From contig NZ_CP049889.1 in the NCBI RefSeq assembly GCF_011299095.1, positions 346,501 through 410,500 on the forward strand: 64,000 nt of DNA, given 5' to 3'. Positions 1 to 12,522 of this stretch are shown here, one piece after another. How positions within the stretch are numbered: position 1 is the stretch's first letter; each line of letters starts with the position of its first letter. Source of the DNA: Jeotgalibaca porci. Lineage in GTDB: Bacteria; Bacillota; Bacilli; Lactobacillales; Aerococcaceae. Made by a program: the position numbers and the translations under genes. The notes under the pieces are model-generated. The model saw nothing but the letters and a program-made list of their open reading frames with translations. It was not told where the DNA came from and searched no databases.

Positions 1-762
1 AATGTTCATCAAGGTTTCGTGCATTGCACTATAAACTTCTCTTGAATTAATCGTAATTGTACGTGGTAAGCCTGTTACCATGTCACGGCCGCGAATTTCC
101 ATTCCTATTACCTTCTCAGGTTCTAACGCCGTACCGATTTCTTTTTTAATTTGCTCTGATGTTCTTTCACCAATTAGCAATTTATGTTCACGTTTTACGA
201 AGTTCATGATATCTGTGTCAAGTTTGTCCCCTGCTTGTTTCAATGAGCTGCTTGTAACGATACCGCCCAATGAAAGAACAGCAATATCACTCGTTCCCCC
301 ACCAATATCAATAACCATATTTCCGTTTGGTTGGAAAATATCCAGTCCTGCACCAACTGCAGCAACTTTCGGTTCTTCTTCTAAATAAACATTTTTTCCG
401 CCGCTCTTTTCAGCCGCTTCGATAATTGCTTTTTGTTCAATTGTAGTAATATTTGTTGGACAGCAAATCAAAATATTCGGCTTCGTTAGCAAGCCTTTCA
501 CATTCAAACGATCAATGAAATGCGTTAACATTGCTTCGGTGATGTCAAAGTCAGCGATTACGCCACCTTTTAACGGCTGAATAACTTTAATGTTGGAAGG
601 TGTACGTCCAACCATTCGGTAAGCTTCTGCTCCTACTGCTAGGACGCGGTTCGTCGCAGTATCTACTGCAACGACTGAAGGTTCATTTAAGACAATTCCT
701 TTGCCCTTCACATGAATCAACACGTTAGCAGTACCTAAGTCGATACCAATATCTTTTGCCAA
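1..762 (-). CDS. mbl: Mbl, MreB-like cell-shape protein (partial, C-terminus beyond the window)
   Basis: Actin-like ATPase that forms membrane-associated filaments guiding lateral-wall peptidoglycan synthesis. The visible 254 codons begin MAKDIGIDLGTANVLIHVKG, the phosphate-1 loop of the MreB family; the following KGKGIVLNEPSVVA stretch and the ICCPTNIT and EEEPKVAAVGAG segments match Mbl more closely than MreB. A second phosphate loop (IDIGGGTSDIAV) is present. The only start that fits is TTG at 760-762, preceded by AGGGGG eight bases upstream. The gene follows murA in the same direction, as in the Bacillus murAA-mbl neighbourhood but without the sporulation genes found there. The 3' end lies left of base 1. 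Confidence 0.93.
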   Translation of the reverse strand, partial: MAKDIGIDLGTANVLIHVKGKGIVLNEPSVVAVDTATNRVLAVGAEAYRMVGRTPSNIKVIQPLKGGVIADFDITEAMLTHFIDRLNVKGLLTKPNILICCPTNITTIEQKAIIEAAEKSGGKNVYLEEEPKVAAVGAGLDIFQPNGNMVIDIGGGTSDIAVLSLGGIVTSSSLKQAGDKLDTDIMNFVKREHKLLIGERTSEQIKKEIGTALEPEKVIGMEIRGRDMVTGLPRTITINSREVYSAMHETLMNI

Positions 763-799
763 GTTGTTTTCCCCCTGAATTTAATTGTAAATATTAAAA

Positions 800-2110
800 C
801 TATGCAAACAAGGCAGCCAATTCTTGGGAAGAAAGTGCTTTTTCGTTACTTTCATCGATACGCTCGATGTCCGCTCCAAGATTACGAAGCTTTTTGTCAA
901 AATTATAATATCCACGATCTAGATGTTTTAAGTTCGTTACGCGTGTGTATCCAGAAGATACTAATCCAGCAATAATCAATGCTGCTGCAGCACGTAAGTC
1001 TGTGGCTGCTACTTCAGCGCCTTGGAATGAAGAATTTCCATATAACAAGACCGTTTGTCCTTCTACTTTGAAGTTTGCATTCATACGGCGCATTTCTTCA
1101 AGATGCATGAAGCGGTTCTCAAAAACTGTTTCTGTCATTGTGCTTGTCCCTTGCGAAACCAGCTGAGCGATTGTCATTTGTGCCTGCATATCAGTGGGGA
1201 AGCCAGGATGTGGCATTGTCTTAACATCCGTTGCCCGTAATTGCTTCGGTCCAACAACACGTAGACCGTCCCCTTCTTCTTCAATTGAAACGCCCATTTC
1301 TTTCAGTTTAGAAATCAAGGGTTTGTTATGTTCAGCAATCGCATCTTCGATGAAGATATTGCCGTTTGTAACAGCCGCTGCAACCATAAATGTGCCTGTT
1401 TCAATACGGTCAGGAATAATTGAGTGTGTGACACCCACTAGTTCTTCAACACCCTCAATACGGATTGTTTCTGTACCAGCTCCATGTACTTTAGCACCCA
1501 TGCTATTTAGGAAACGAGCTAGGTCAACGATTTCCGGCTCACGTGCAACGTTTTCCAGTACAGTTGTACCTTCAGCGTATACAGCGCCCATCATAAGGTT
1601 TTGTGTGGCTCCTACACTTGGGAAGTCCAAGTAAATACGAGCGCCATACAGTTTTTCAGCGACAGCTTCAACATAACCATTCTCGATTTTAATAGAAGCA
1701 CCCATTGCTTCAAAACCTTTTAAGTGTAAGTCGATTGGACGAGTACCAATTGCACATCCACCTGGTAAAGCAACTCTTGCTCTTCCTAGGCGAGCCAACA
1801 ATGGGCCCATAACTACAATAGAAGCTCTCATCTTACTAACGTATTCAAACGGTGTTTCCCAACTTACATTACCCGTTGCATCTACTTCTACAGTGTTAGT
1901 CTCTTCGTTAAAATCAATATCAATATTAATGTTTCTTAAAACATTATTAATTGTATATACATCAGATAATACCGGAACGTTTTTCAACGTCGTTTTACCC
2001 TTAGATGCCAAGATAGTTGCGGCGACAATTGGAAGCACAGCGTTCTTAGCACCTTCTGCTCTCACTGTTCCAACAAGACGGTTACCGCCTCTGACAATCA
2101 TTTTTTCCAT
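800..2110 (-). CDS. murA: UDP-N-acetylglucosamine 1-carboxyvinyltransferase
   Basis: Catalyses the first committed step of peptidoglycan synthesis in the cytoplasm, transferring enolpyruvate from PEP to UDP-GlcNAc. The 436-residue product has the normal family length, with the N-terminal [11 protein letters not shown] strand, the substrate-binding GAKNAVLP segment and the active-site loop around [11 protein letters not shown] containing the fosfomycin-sensitive cysteine. The longest frame starts 18 codons upstream, but the ATG at 2108-2110 is preceded by GGAGGG at good spacing and matches the family start. It lies 87 bases after the DUF1146 gene and before mbl, probably in one transcript. Firmicutes often carry two murA copies; this position corresponds to murAA. 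Confidence 0.97.
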   Translation of the reverse strand: MEKMIVRGGNRLVGTVRAEGAKNAVLPIVAATILASKGKTTLKNVPVLSDVYTINNVLRNINIDIDFNEETNTVEVDATGNVSWETPFEYVSKMRASIVVMGPLLARLGRARVALPGGCAIGTRPIDLHLKGFEAMGASIKIENGYVEAVAEKLYGARIYLDFPSVGATQNLMMGAVYAEGTTVLENVAREPEIVDLARFLNSMGAKVHGAGTETIRIEGVEELVGVTHSIIPDRIETGTFMVAAAVTNGNIFIEDAIAEHNKPLISKLKEMGVSIEEEGDGLRVVGPKQLRATDVKTMPHPGFPTDMQAQMTIAQLVSQGTSTMTETVFENRFMHLEEMRRMNANFKVEGQTVLLYGNSSFQGAEVAATDLRAAAALIIAGLVSSGYTRVTNLKHLDRGYYNFDKKLRNLGADIERIDESNEKALSSQELAALFA

Positions 2111-2197
2111 TAAAATATCCCTCCGAAATTTGTGAATCGCGCCTGGAGTTTTCATAAAACTCAAATCGTTCTGTCAATTATGATTTAATATGCGTTG

Positions 2198-2434
2198 TTA
2201 GTTTGTAATTAGAAAAGCCACGTTTCGTGAAACGGTTATGAATGAAATAAAAAAAGAACTAACGTTATATCCTAAAGCAATAGCGATGAAAAAATATAAG
2301 AGACGCGCTTCGGGAACATGGTTCTTTCTTATCCAAGTTTCGATTCTAGTAGCCTTTAATGCCCAAAAAGACAAAAAAATAAATACCATATGAGAGATTA
2401 TTTCCAGCATTCCGAATGAAATCATTGTATTCAT
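2198..2434 (-). CDS. DUF1146 (YwzB-like) small membrane protein
   Basis: A 78-residue protein with two hydrophobic segments: about residues 8-24 (ending in a SFWALKATR-like motif) and about residues 43-64 near the C-terminus. Length, the two-helix layout and its position between the atp operon and murA match the DUF1146/YwzB family, whose role is unknown. The chosen ATG (2432-2434) has GGAGG eight bases upstream; a second ATG three bases earlier is also possible. It is the first gene after the atpC terminator, so it probably heads its own transcript with murA and mbl. Confidence 0.8.
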   Translation of the reverse strand: MNTMISFGMLEIISHMVFIFLSFWALKATRIETWIRKNHVPEARLLYFFIAIALGYNVSSFFISFITVSRNVAFLITN

Positions 2435-2437
2435 CAT

Positions 2438-2724
2438 GCACACCTCCCCATAGTCTCAAACTATATTAACATAAACCTTTTCAAAAAAGAATAGAAGCTA
2501 CAATTTTTAAAGAATTCGAAACAAAATATTTAGAATTCCTTCATTATAAAACTCTATAGACTTCTACCTCGTATTATAAAGACTCTTTTCATATTTACAA
2601 ATAAATAGTCTTATGCGGCGCAATAAAGTTAAATAAGTGAAGGTTATCCCAGAGAACTATCAAGTAGAATAGAAAAACTGCATTCTACTTGAGACTTACC
2701 AGGATACAGACTCCGTTTAAAAGA
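2438..2724. other. AT-rich intergenic region upstream of DUF1146-murA
   Basis: This stretch separates the atpC terminator from the DUF1146 start. It must contain the promoter for DUF1146-murA-mbl on the minus strand. Two -10-like hexamers are visible, one near 2463 and one near 2545, but neither has a convincing -35 at 17 bases. No coding frame with a ribosome binding site was seen. Confidence 0.4.
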
Positions 2725-2758
2725 CAAAAAAACCAGAACAGTTGTGCATTGTTCTGGT
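2725..2758 (-). terminator. Rho-independent terminator of the atp operon
   Basis: On the minus strand a perfect 9-bp stem (ACCAGAACA / TGTTCTGGT) with a 9-base loop is followed by seven T residues. It lies 12 bases after the atpC stop and separates the atp operon from DUF1146-murA. Confidence 0.9.
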
Positions 2759-2770
2759 CCCTTTCTTACA

Positions 2771-3196
2771 TTACAGTCGTTTTTCGGATACGCCGATCCG
2801 GTTGACGGCTTTAGCCAAAGCGACACGCGCACGGTTGAATTCTATTTTATTCTTGGCATCCCGTGCTCGTATCATGGATGCTTCGGCTTCTTTTTTGGCA
2901 TTTTCTGCCCTGTCTAAGTCAATGTCACGCGAACGTTCAGCGGTATTCGCAATAATATTAATTTGATCCGCTTCAACTTCCATAATACCACCGCTTACCG
3001 CGATATAATTTTCACTATCATCTGATTCAGTAATACGGGTTACACGTAGTTCGCCGATTGCCAGCGGCACAATGATCGGCATATGGCCTGGCATAATGGT
3101 AATACCACCATACGTTGTTTGTGCGTTGACTGCCTTCGCCCGATGGTCAAAAATGGTGCCATCTGGTGTAATCACAGAAACATGCATTTCAGCCAT
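2771..3196 (-). CDS. atpC: ATP synthase F1 epsilon subunit
   Basis: Epsilon subunit of the F1 central stalk; couples rotation to catalysis and can inhibit ATP hydrolysis. The 141 residues comprise the N-terminal beta-sandwich (VSVITPDGTIFD, then GGITIMPGHMPIIVPL, the family signature) and a C-terminal two-helix part rich in Ala, Lys and Arg (about residues 90-140). The ATG at 3194-3196 follows the atpD stop by one base and has AAAGGGGTG upstream. It is the last gene of the eight-gene atp operon and is followed directly by a strong terminator. Confidence 0.97.
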   Translation of the reverse strand: MAEMHVSVITPDGTIFDHRAKAVNAQTTYGGITIMPGHMPIIVPLAIGELRVTRITESDDSENYIAVSGGIMEVEADQINIIANTAERSRDIDLDRAENAKKEAEASMIRARDAKNKIEFNRARVALAKAVNRIGVSEKRL

Positions 3197-3197
3197 A

Positions 3198-5560
<2,363 letters not shown>

Positions 5561-5571
5561 GTTCCTCCCCC

Positions 5572-7083
5572 TTAATGGCTATGTGGGACAAAGCCGCTCG
5601 CAAAAGCCTCAATTGCTTTTAATAATTCCTCTGTATCAGGTAATTGCTTGGTTTCTCGAATTGCTTCCAACAGATGTGGGTGTGAGAACTCCAAATTATT
5701 CATAAGCTCTGTTTCAAAGCGATCGATGTCACGTACGGGAATAACATCCAAATACCCATTTGTAAGCGCAAATAAAATGATTACTTGCTCTTCAAGCGGA
5801 AGTGGTTTGTGCACATCTTGTTTTAATACTTCTACTGTTCGGTTCCCGCGATTCAAACGTTGTTGCGTCGATGCGTCCAAATCAGAACCGAATTGTGTAA
5901 AGGCCTCTAATTCACGATATGATGCCAAATCTAGACGTAATGTTCCAGAAACTTTCTTCATTGCTTTCGTTTGTGCGGATCCCCCTACCCGTGATACGGA
6001 TAGACCTGCAGAAATTGCGGGACGGATACCCCCAAAGAATAAGTCACTTTCCAAGAAAATTTGACCATCTGTGATAGAAATCACGTTTGTCGGAATGTAG
6101 GCAGAAATATCTCCGGCTTGCGTCTCTACAATCGGCAAGGAAGTGATGGAGCCGCCACCTAATTCATTGCTTAATTTTGCGGAACGTTCTAGTAAACGTG
6201 AATGCAAATAGAAGATGTCTCCCGGGTATGCTTCCCGGCCTGGCGGTCTTCTCAATAGAAGTGACATTTCCCGGTATGCAGCAGCTTGTTTAGATAAATC
6301 ATCATAAACGATTAAGACATGCTTACCGTTATACATAAATTCTTCTGCCATTGCTGTTGCAGTGTAAGGCGCGATATAAAGCATCGGCGCCGGTTGTGAA
6401 GCACTTGCAGATACAACGATTGTATAGTCCATCGCACGGTGTTTTTTCAGAGTTTCAGTCAGATTACGAACGGACGATTCTTTTTGTCCAATCGCAACAT
6501 AAATACAAATAACATCTTTACCACGTTGATTTAGAATCGTATCAATTGCAATTGATGTTTTACCTGTTTTACGGTCACCTATGATTAACTCACGTTGCCC
6601 TCTCCCAATTGGAACAAGAGCATCAATTGCTTTGATTCCTGTTTGCATCGGTTCAGCTACTGTTTGACGGTCCATTACACCCGGCGCTTCAGCTTCAGCA
6701 GGTCGGGTATTTGTTGTAAGAATCGGTCCTTGTCCATCTATTGGGTTTCCCAATGCATCTACAACGCGTCCAATCATTGCTTCACCGACCGGCACTTCCA
6801 TAATACGTCCCGTTCTCTTGACGATATCACCTTCGTGAATAGTCGCGTATGGGCCAAAAATAACGATACCGACATCATTTTTCTCTAGGTTTTGAGCCAT
6901 TCCAATTGTTCCGTTTGAAAACTCTAGTAACTCGCCACTCAAAACATTCTCTAAGCCGGTCGCACGGGCAATCCCGTCACCGATATAGGTCAGTTTTCCA
7001 ATTTCCTCTATTTTAGGAGTAGATTGAAAAGAGCTGATTCTTTCTTTGATTAAAGAATGTAATTCTTCTTTATTCATTTGCAT
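5572..7083 (-). CDS. atpA: ATP synthase F1 alpha subunit
   Basis: Non-catalytic nucleotide-binding subunit of F1, 503 residues, with P-loop [11 protein letters not shown], the VGDGIA-like start of the beta-barrel ([14 protein letters not shown]) and the [17 protein letters not shown] signature. The N-terminal segment ([20 protein letters not shown]), which in other species binds the delta N-terminal domain, is present at normal length; this is notable because delta here lacks that domain. The ATG at 7081-7083 is preceded by GAGG at eight bases; an in-frame ATG two codons later is the alternative. Confidence 0.97.
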   Translation of the reverse strand: MQMNKEELHSLIKERISSFQSTPKIEEIGKLTYIGDGIARATGLENVLSGELLEFSNGTIGMAQNLEKNDVGIVIFGPYATIHEGDIVKRTGRIMEVPVGEAMIGRVVDALGNPIDGQGPILTTNTRPAEAEAPGVMDRQTVAEPMQTGIKAIDALVPIGRGQRELIIGDRKTGKTSIAIDTILNQRGKDVICIYVAIGQKESSVRNLTETLKKHRAMDYTIVVSASASQPAPMLYIAPYTATAMAEEFMYNGKHVLIVYDDLSKQAAAYREMSLLLRRPPGREAYPGDIFYLHSRLLERSAKLSNELGGGSITSLPIVETQAGDISAYIPTNVISITDGQIFLESDLFFGGIRPAISAGLSVSRVGGSAQTKAMKKVSGTLRLDLASYRELEAFTQFGSDLDASTQQRLNRGNRTVEVLKQDVHKPLPLEEQVIILFALTNGYLDVIPVRDIDRFETELMNNLEFSHPHLLEAIRETKQLPDTEELLKAIEAFASGFVPHSH

Positions 7084-7102
7084 ACCCTTCACCTCTTCAA
7101 TC

Positions 7103-7396
7103 TTATTTACCTTCTAAAATATGCTGTTTCAATTGCGTTAAGTTATTTCGAATTGTGTTATCGAAGAAAAAGTTATCAGATTCCAGACAAACACCGCCGA
7201 TTAGAGTTTCATCGACGATTTCCACAACTTCGTAACTTTTCGTGATATTCGCTTTCTTCATGAAAGCTGTCAGAATACGTTCTTTTTGTTCTGGCGTTAA
7301 AGGCACTGCCGAAGACAACGTGACTAGCGCTGGACGGTTCCCTTCCAGATATTCATCGATATAATTATCGATGATAATTTCTTCTTTTTTATCCAT
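7103..7396 (-). CDS. atpH: ATP synthase F1 delta subunit, short form (C-terminal domain only)
   Basis: Stator subunit linking F1 to the b stalk. Only 97 residues are encoded instead of the usual 175-185. From about residue 24 the sequence ([19 protein letters not shown], then [12 protein letters not shown] and a C-terminal LTQLKQHI helix) matches the C-terminal half of bacterial delta. The six-helix N-terminal domain that grips the alpha N-termini is absent. The atpF stop is one base upstream and atpF is itself full length, so no hidden or frameshifted N-terminal domain fits here. The ATG at 7394-7396 has GGAAG about six bases upstream. A longer frame to 7429 only runs into the atpF end and adds nothing delta-like. 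Confidence 0.85.
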   Translation of the reverse strand: MDKKEEIIIDNYIDEYLEGNRPALVTLSSAVPLTPEQKERILTAFMKKANITKSYEVVEIVDETLIGGVCLESDNFFFDNTIRNNLTQLKQHILEGK

Positions 7397-7397
7397 A

Positions 7398-7904
7398 TTA
7401 ATCTTCCAATCCTTGAATGAACTCATCAACTAGACGTTCATGGTCAGATGAAGTTAATTCACGACCAATTATTTTTTCCGCTATATCGATAGACAATCCA
7501 CTGATTTCAGAACGCATATTATTTAATGTACGGACACGCTCTGCAGCAACTTCGCGTTGTGCTTGTTGACGGATACGTTGCGCATCTTCATTTGCTTCTT
7601 TAATAATCGTTTTTTGTAATGCGCTACCTTCTAATTGCGCTTTTGATAATAATTCATTGGCATTATTGCGTGCCTCGCGCAATTGTACCTCTGTCTCGCT
7701 TCTTTGTTGTTGTGAGATTTCGCGATTTTGAGCTGCTTTATCTAAGTCGGCATTAATCACTCTTTCTCTTTCTTCCAACATTCCCATTAATGGTTTCCAA
7801 GCAACACGCTTAACTAACCAAAACAGTAGCAAGAATGATACGAGGGTAACGATTGTATTCCCCAGTGCCGTTGAAGTGGCACCTAGAATGAATAATAGTT
7901 TCAT
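7398..7904 (-). CDS. atpF: ATP synthase F0 b subunit
   Basis: Peripheral stalk subunit, 168 residues, normal length. One N-terminal membrane helix (about residues 14-32, TIVTLVSFLLLFWLVKRVAW) is followed by the family segment KPLMGMLEERE and a long charged coiled coil to about residue 145. The C-terminus (IAEKIIGRELTSSDHERLVDEFI) is the usual delta-binding end. The ATG has AGGAGG upstream. Because the b C-terminus is complete, the short delta downstream is not explained by loss of the b-atpH junction. Confidence 0.96.
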   Translation of the reverse strand: MKLLFILGATSTALGNTIVTLVSFLLLFWLVKRVAWKPLMGMLEERERVINADLDKAAQNREISQQQRSETEVQLREARNNANELLSKAQLEGSALQKTIIKEANEDAQRIRQQAQREVAAERVRTLNNMRSEISGLSIDIAEKIIGRELTSSDHERLVDEFIQGLED

Positions 7905-7936
7905 CTATATCCTCCTATTTAATTCTACATTCTTTT

Positions 7937-8877
<941 letters not shown>

Positions 8878-8953
8878 TTGTTTCACCTCTTTTCAAATAA
8901 AGTAGACAAGTCAGCGGACAAAATGAAAACACTCTGTTGCGCTTGCATTGCCA

Positions 8954-8982
8954 ATAATACCATCTTGTCGTAAGTTTAGCAA
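8954..8982 (-). promoter_or_regulatory. Probable promoter of the atp operon
   Basis: On the minus strand, TTGCTA (8977-8982) and TATTAT (8954-8959) are separated by exactly 17 bases, and the -10 lies about 75 bases before atpB. A perfect TTGACA occurs about 10 bases further upstream but has no good -10 partner. Confidence 0.6.
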
Positions 8983-9401
8983 AGTTTTTTGTCAACACTT
9001 CAAAATTTTATTTACTTGAAGCTGTAACTAAATTGACAACACAACTTCTGTAAATGTTCGGTTAAAATTTAGATATACAATATTTTTAGATTTTTTATTC
9101 AACTATAGGTACCATTTTATATATCAAAATATTGTGAACCGGATGACGATAGAACAACTAGTTAACATCACCTTATGCGTGATAGTAAATGTCCATCTCA
9201 AGAACTTCGCTATTGCAATTTACTTGTACGCATATAAGTCCAGTAAGCTGATAATGAGAAATTTCCTCTGAGAGCAGGACTCCCCTTTTCATTCAAACAA
9301 TCTAAGCAATCTATCGACGAATAATTATTAAAGCCAATCAATACTCTTTTGTAGTATTCTCAGAACTCTATATTTGATTGCGTTTACAATGGGTGTATTC
9401 T
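8983..9401. other. Non-coding stretch between upp and the atp promoter
   Basis: About 420 bases, AT-rich, with no frame that has both a ribosome binding site and useful length on either strand. The place corresponds to atpI in related genomes, but no atpI-like four-helix frame or remnant was recognised. No hairpin with a T tract other than the upp terminator was found. Confidence 0.5.
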
Positions 9402-9436
9402 AAAAAAAGAGACCGAGACAAAATGTCTCAACCTCT
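9402..9436 (-). terminator. Rho-independent terminator after upp
   Basis: Minus-strand hairpin of 13 pairs, ten Watson-Crick and three G-U, around a 3-base loop. It is followed by seven T residues and lies 10 bases after the upp stop. Confidence 0.85.
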
Positions 9437-9445
9437 CCTTAATCA

Positions 9446-10081
9446 TTATTTTGTACCGAACAAACGGTCACCAGCATCTCCCAAACCAGGAAGAATATAA
9501 CCATTCTCGTTTAAACGCTCATCTAAAGCTGCTACTACAATCTCAACATCCGGATAAGCCTCTTTCAAGACTTTCACACCTTCTGGAGCTGCTACTAGAC
9601 AAACAAATTTGATGTTTGATGGTTTCGCACCACGTTTTTCAAGTGCCTCGATAGCTGCAATCGCAGATCCACCCGTAGCTAACATCGGATCAACAACAAA
9701 TAATTGACGTTCTTTAATGTCGGCAGGTAATTTCACGAAGTACTCATGTGGTTCAAATGTTTCTTCGTCACGGTAAAGCCCAACGTGTCCTACTTTAGCT
9801 GCTGGCAACATAGCTAAGAAGCCATCTACCATTCCTAATCCAGCACGTAATATTGGAATAATTGCTACTTTCTTACCACTTAATGTTTTTTGTACTGATT
9901 TTACAAGTGGTGTTTCAATTTCGATATCTTCTAAAGGCATATCACGTGTAACTTCATAAGCCATTAACATTGCAATTTCACTGACTACTTCACGGAAGTC
10001 CTTTGTTCCTGTAGTTGTTTGACGAATGATTGTTAGTTTATGCTGAATCAATGGATGATCCATAACGGTAACTTGTCCCAT
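9446..10081 (-). CDS. upp: Uracil phosphoribosyltransferase
   Basis: Pyrimidine salvage: uracil plus PRPP gives UMP. The 211-residue product carries the PRPP-binding motif [11 protein letters not shown], the [13 protein letters not shown] segment and the C-terminal uracil-binding [19 protein letters not shown]. The ATG at 10079-10081 has GAGGGG seven bases upstream; the longer frame adds eight residues absent from the family. The glyA-upp order just before the atp operon is the Bacillus arrangement. Confidence 0.97.
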   Translation of the reverse strand: MGQVTVMDHPLIQHKLTIIRQTTTGTKDFREVVSEIAMLMAYEVTRDMPLEDIEIETPLVKSVQKTLSGKKVAIIPILRAGLGMVDGFLAMLPAAKVGHVGLYRDEETFEPHEYFVKLPADIKERQLFVVDPMLATGGSAIAAIEALEKRGAKPSNIKFVCLVAAPEGVKVLKEAYPDVEIVVAALDERLNENGYILPGLGDAGDRLFGTK

Positions 10082-10144
10082 TTGTATTCCCCTCTCAAAT
10101 TTCACTTTTTATATTGTAAAGGATTGGTTCCCCTTTTACCAGCG

Positions 10145-11374
10145 TTATTTCACTTTCTTCGCATATAAAGGAAAATCTGCTGTAAGTGCATAGACATCAG
10201 CTTTTATTTGGTCCAACTTCTCTTTGTTATCGCGATTTTCTAGTGTTGAAATAATGAGAGTTGCAACTTTTTTAGATTCTTCAATACCAAATCCGCGTGT
10301 CGTGATAGCCGGTGTTCCAATACGTATCCCGCTTGTCTTGCTTGGCGGTAACGTATCAAACGGAATGCTGTTTTTGTTTACGGTAATTCCGACGCTATCT
10401 AACAAGGTTTCGACTTCTTGTCCGTTTAAGCCAAATTCTGTTACATCCAACAATAATAGATGCGTATCTGTACCGCCACTAATCAGACGGAATTGAGAAG
10501 CAGCAAATACTTCACCCATTGCTTTTGCATTTTCCAAAACATGTTTAATATACGTTTTGAATGAAGGATCTAACGCTTCATTAAAAGCCACTGCTTTCGC
10601 TGCAATTACATGCTCTAACGGTCCGCCTTGAATACCTGGGAAAATGGCTGAATTTAGCTTCTTACCTAATCGTTTCTTCGCCATAATAACACCACCACGG
10701 GGGCCACGCAGCGTTTTATGCGTCGTGGAAGTAACAATATCTGCATAATCGACTGGATTTTGATGGTGGCCGGTCGCACATAAACCGGCGATATGAGCCA
10801 TATCTACCATTAATAAAGCGCCGACTTCGTCAGCAATCTCTCTGAACTTTTTGAAATCCAATGCACGTGGATAGGCACTGGCTCCCGCTACAATCAGTTG
10901 TGGTTTTTCAGCAATTGCGATTTCTCTTACTTTCGCATAATCAATGACTTCCGTATCCTTTTCGACACCATAAGCCACAAAGTCATAGGATTGACCACTA
11001 AAGTTAACCGCTGAACCATGAGTTAAATGTCCGCCATGATTCAAGTCCATCCCAAGAATTTTACTTCCTGGTTCTAAAATAGCACGATATGCAGCCATAT
11101 TTGCTTGACTTCCGGAGTGCGGCTGAACGTTTGCGTATTCAGCACCGAAAATTTCTTTTAGGCGATCAATTGCCAAATTCTCGATTACATCAACGAACTC
11201 ACACCCCCCATAGTAGCGACGACCTGGGTACCCTTCTGCATATTTGTTCGTTAAGATACTGCCTTGTGCTGCCATAACTTCTTCAGACACGAAGTTTTCT
11301 GATGCGATTAATTCAATACCGTTTTCTTGACGTTTCTTTTCATTCTCAATTGCCTCAAATACTAATTTATCCAT
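10145..11374 (-). CDS. glyA: Serine hydroxymethyltransferase
   Basis: PLP enzyme interconverting serine and glycine and supplying 5,10-methylene-tetrahydrofolate. The 409-residue protein shows the [11 protein letters not shown] start, [15 protein letters not shown], the PLP-lysine motif [15 protein letters not shown] and the VDMAHIAGL segment. The ATG has GGGAGG eight bases upstream. It is followed by upp after a 63-base gap and probably co-transcribed with it; both feed nucleotide synthesis. Confidence 0.97.
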   Translation of the reverse strand: MDKLVFEAIENEKKRQENGIELIASENFVSEEVMAAQGSILTNKYAEGYPGRRYYGGCEFVDVIENLAIDRLKEIFGAEYANVQPHSGSQANMAAYRAILEPGSKILGMDLNHGGHLTHGSAVNFSGQSYDFVAYGVEKDTEVIDYAKVREIAIAEKPQLIVAGASAYPRALDFKKFREIADEVGALLMVDMAHIAGLCATGHHQNPVDYADIVTSTTHKTLRGPRGGVIMAKKRLGKKLNSAIFPGIQGGPLEHVIAAKAVAFNEALDPSFKTYIKHVLENAKAMGEVFAASQFRLISGGTDTHLLLLDVTEFGLNGQEVETLLDSVGITVNKNSIPFDTLPPSKTSGIRIGTPAITTRGFGIEESKKVATLIISTLENRDNKEKLDQIKADVYALTADFPLYAKKVK

Positions 11375-11428
11375 TGCGTCAGCCTCCCGGACCGTTTCAT
11401 ATTAAAAAATGATTAAAAATTCATTGTT

Positions 11429-11437
11429 AGTATAGCA
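11429..11437 (-). promoter_or_regulatory. Possible extended -10 promoter of glyA-upp
   Basis: TGC-TATACT on the minus strand (TATACT at 11429-11434), starting about 55 bases before glyA and abutting the end of tsaC. The -35 region is not conserved, so this rests on the extended -10 alone. Confidence 0.4.
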
Positions 11438-11443
11438 TAGATA

Positions 11444-12463
11444 CTATTCAGGATACATACTACTTGCAGCTTTTTCCAATCGGTTCATAAAAGCTACCCC
11501 TATACCATCTTTGGGATAACCTTCCGCTAAAATAACAGTAACATTAGTCATATCGAAATAACGCAGTCCTGCGTATAGGCGTTGTGAAGCTGCATTTTCA
11601 TCAGTGCGAGAACCTAACGAGTAAACAGCCAATTCGCTAAAGTCGGTCAACTCGGTAATCTGCTCATCAGAAGCAAGTACACCAATTGTGTTACCTGCGG
11701 CTAGTAGCTCAGCGATTTTCTCTCCCCAATTATCGCGCATCAAAATAACTGGTTGTGTCGGTGAATAATGCATATATTTCATACCGGGTGCTTTAGGCGC
11801 GTCGGTTGCATCAGCAGACGCGACTTCCTCACTCATCCATACCTTTTGATCTGTAACTATTTGCAGCGCTTCTCTTGTCACTGCTCCTGGTCTTAAAATA
11901 ATCAATCCTCGGGAGTCCGTTAAATCCAGAACCGTTGACTCCACTCCAATTTTTGTTTCGCCCCCATCGACGATGCCAGCTATTTTATCATTCAAATCAT
12001 GTGAGACATGTTGCGCTGTCGTTGGGCTTGGCTTCCCGGAAGTATTGGCACTCGGTCCCACAATAGGAAAGCCTGCCTCTTTAATCAGTTGAAGTGCCAG
12101 CGTTTGGTCAGGCATACGCATCGCAACTGTTTCTTGTCCACCCGTCACCGCCGAAGGAAAGACACCTGCTTTTGTGTTAAAAATTAAGGTTAAGGGTCCT
12201 GGCCAGAACTTATCCATTAACTTACGAGCAACTTTCGGTACATCCGCTACCCATTCATCAATTTCTGTTGACGCCACATGCACAATCAAAGGATTGTCAC
12301 TTGGTCGTCCCTTCACAGTGTATACATTTTCAACAGCTTCCTCATTCGAAGCTATGGCGCCTAGCCCATAAACCGTTTCGGTAGGAAAGGCAACTAATTC
12401 GCCATTCTTCAAAAGATTGCCTGCTTCTCTTATCGACTCTTGATTAAATAATTGTGTCTCCAT
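11444..12463 (-). CDS. tsaC: L-threonylcarbamoyladenylate synthase (Sua5/YwlC type)
   Basis: First step of t6A37 tRNA modification: threonine, bicarbonate and ATP give threonylcarbamoyl-AMP. The 339-residue product has the N-terminal YrdC domain (PTETVYGLGA, VKGRPSDNPLIVHV, GPSANTSGKPSPT) and the C-terminal Sua5 domain after about residue 215, joined by an APGMKYMHYSP linker, so it is the long Sua5-type form. It lies downstream of prmC but behind a predicted terminator, which would make it partly independent of the prfA transcript. Confidence 0.95.
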   Translation of the reverse strand: METQLFNQESIREAGNLLKNGELVAFPTETVYGLGAIASNEEAVENVYTVKGRPSDNPLIVHVASTEIDEWVADVPKVARKLMDKFWPGPLTLIFNTKAGVFPSAVTGGQETVAMRMPDQTLALQLIKEAGFPIVGPSANTSGKPSPTTAQHVSHDLNDKIAGIVDGGETKIGVESTVLDLTDSRGLIILRPGAVTREALQIVTDQKVWMSEEVASADATDAPKAPGMKYMHYSPTQPVILMRDNWGEKIAELLAAGNTIGVLASDEQITELTDFSELAVYSLGSRTDENAASQRLYAGLRYFDMTNVTVILAEGYPKDGIGVAFMNRLEKAASSMYPE

Positions 12464-12482
12464 GATTTAGACCATTCCCTTC

Positions 12483-12512
12483 AAAAAAAAGGCAGGACAA
12501 ATGTCCAGCCTT
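12483..12512 (-). terminator. Rho-independent terminator after prmC
   Basis: Minus-strand stem AAGGCTGGACA / TGTCCTGCCTT with one mismatch and a 2-base gap (effectively a 4-base loop), followed by eight T residues. It sits between prmC and tsaC, only 20 bases before the tsaC start. Confidence 0.75.
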
Positions 12513-12522
12513 GCTAATATCT

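Noticed and set aside
7397-7430. Frameshift explaining the short atpH
   Set aside because: atpF is full length with a normal C-terminus and its stop is one base before the atpH ATG, so no hidden N-terminal domain can lie between them.
8983-9401. Possible atpI gene or remnant upstream of atpB
   Set aside because: No frame on either strand has a start with ribosome binding site and hydrophobic helices; the stretch is simply AT-rich non-coding DNA.
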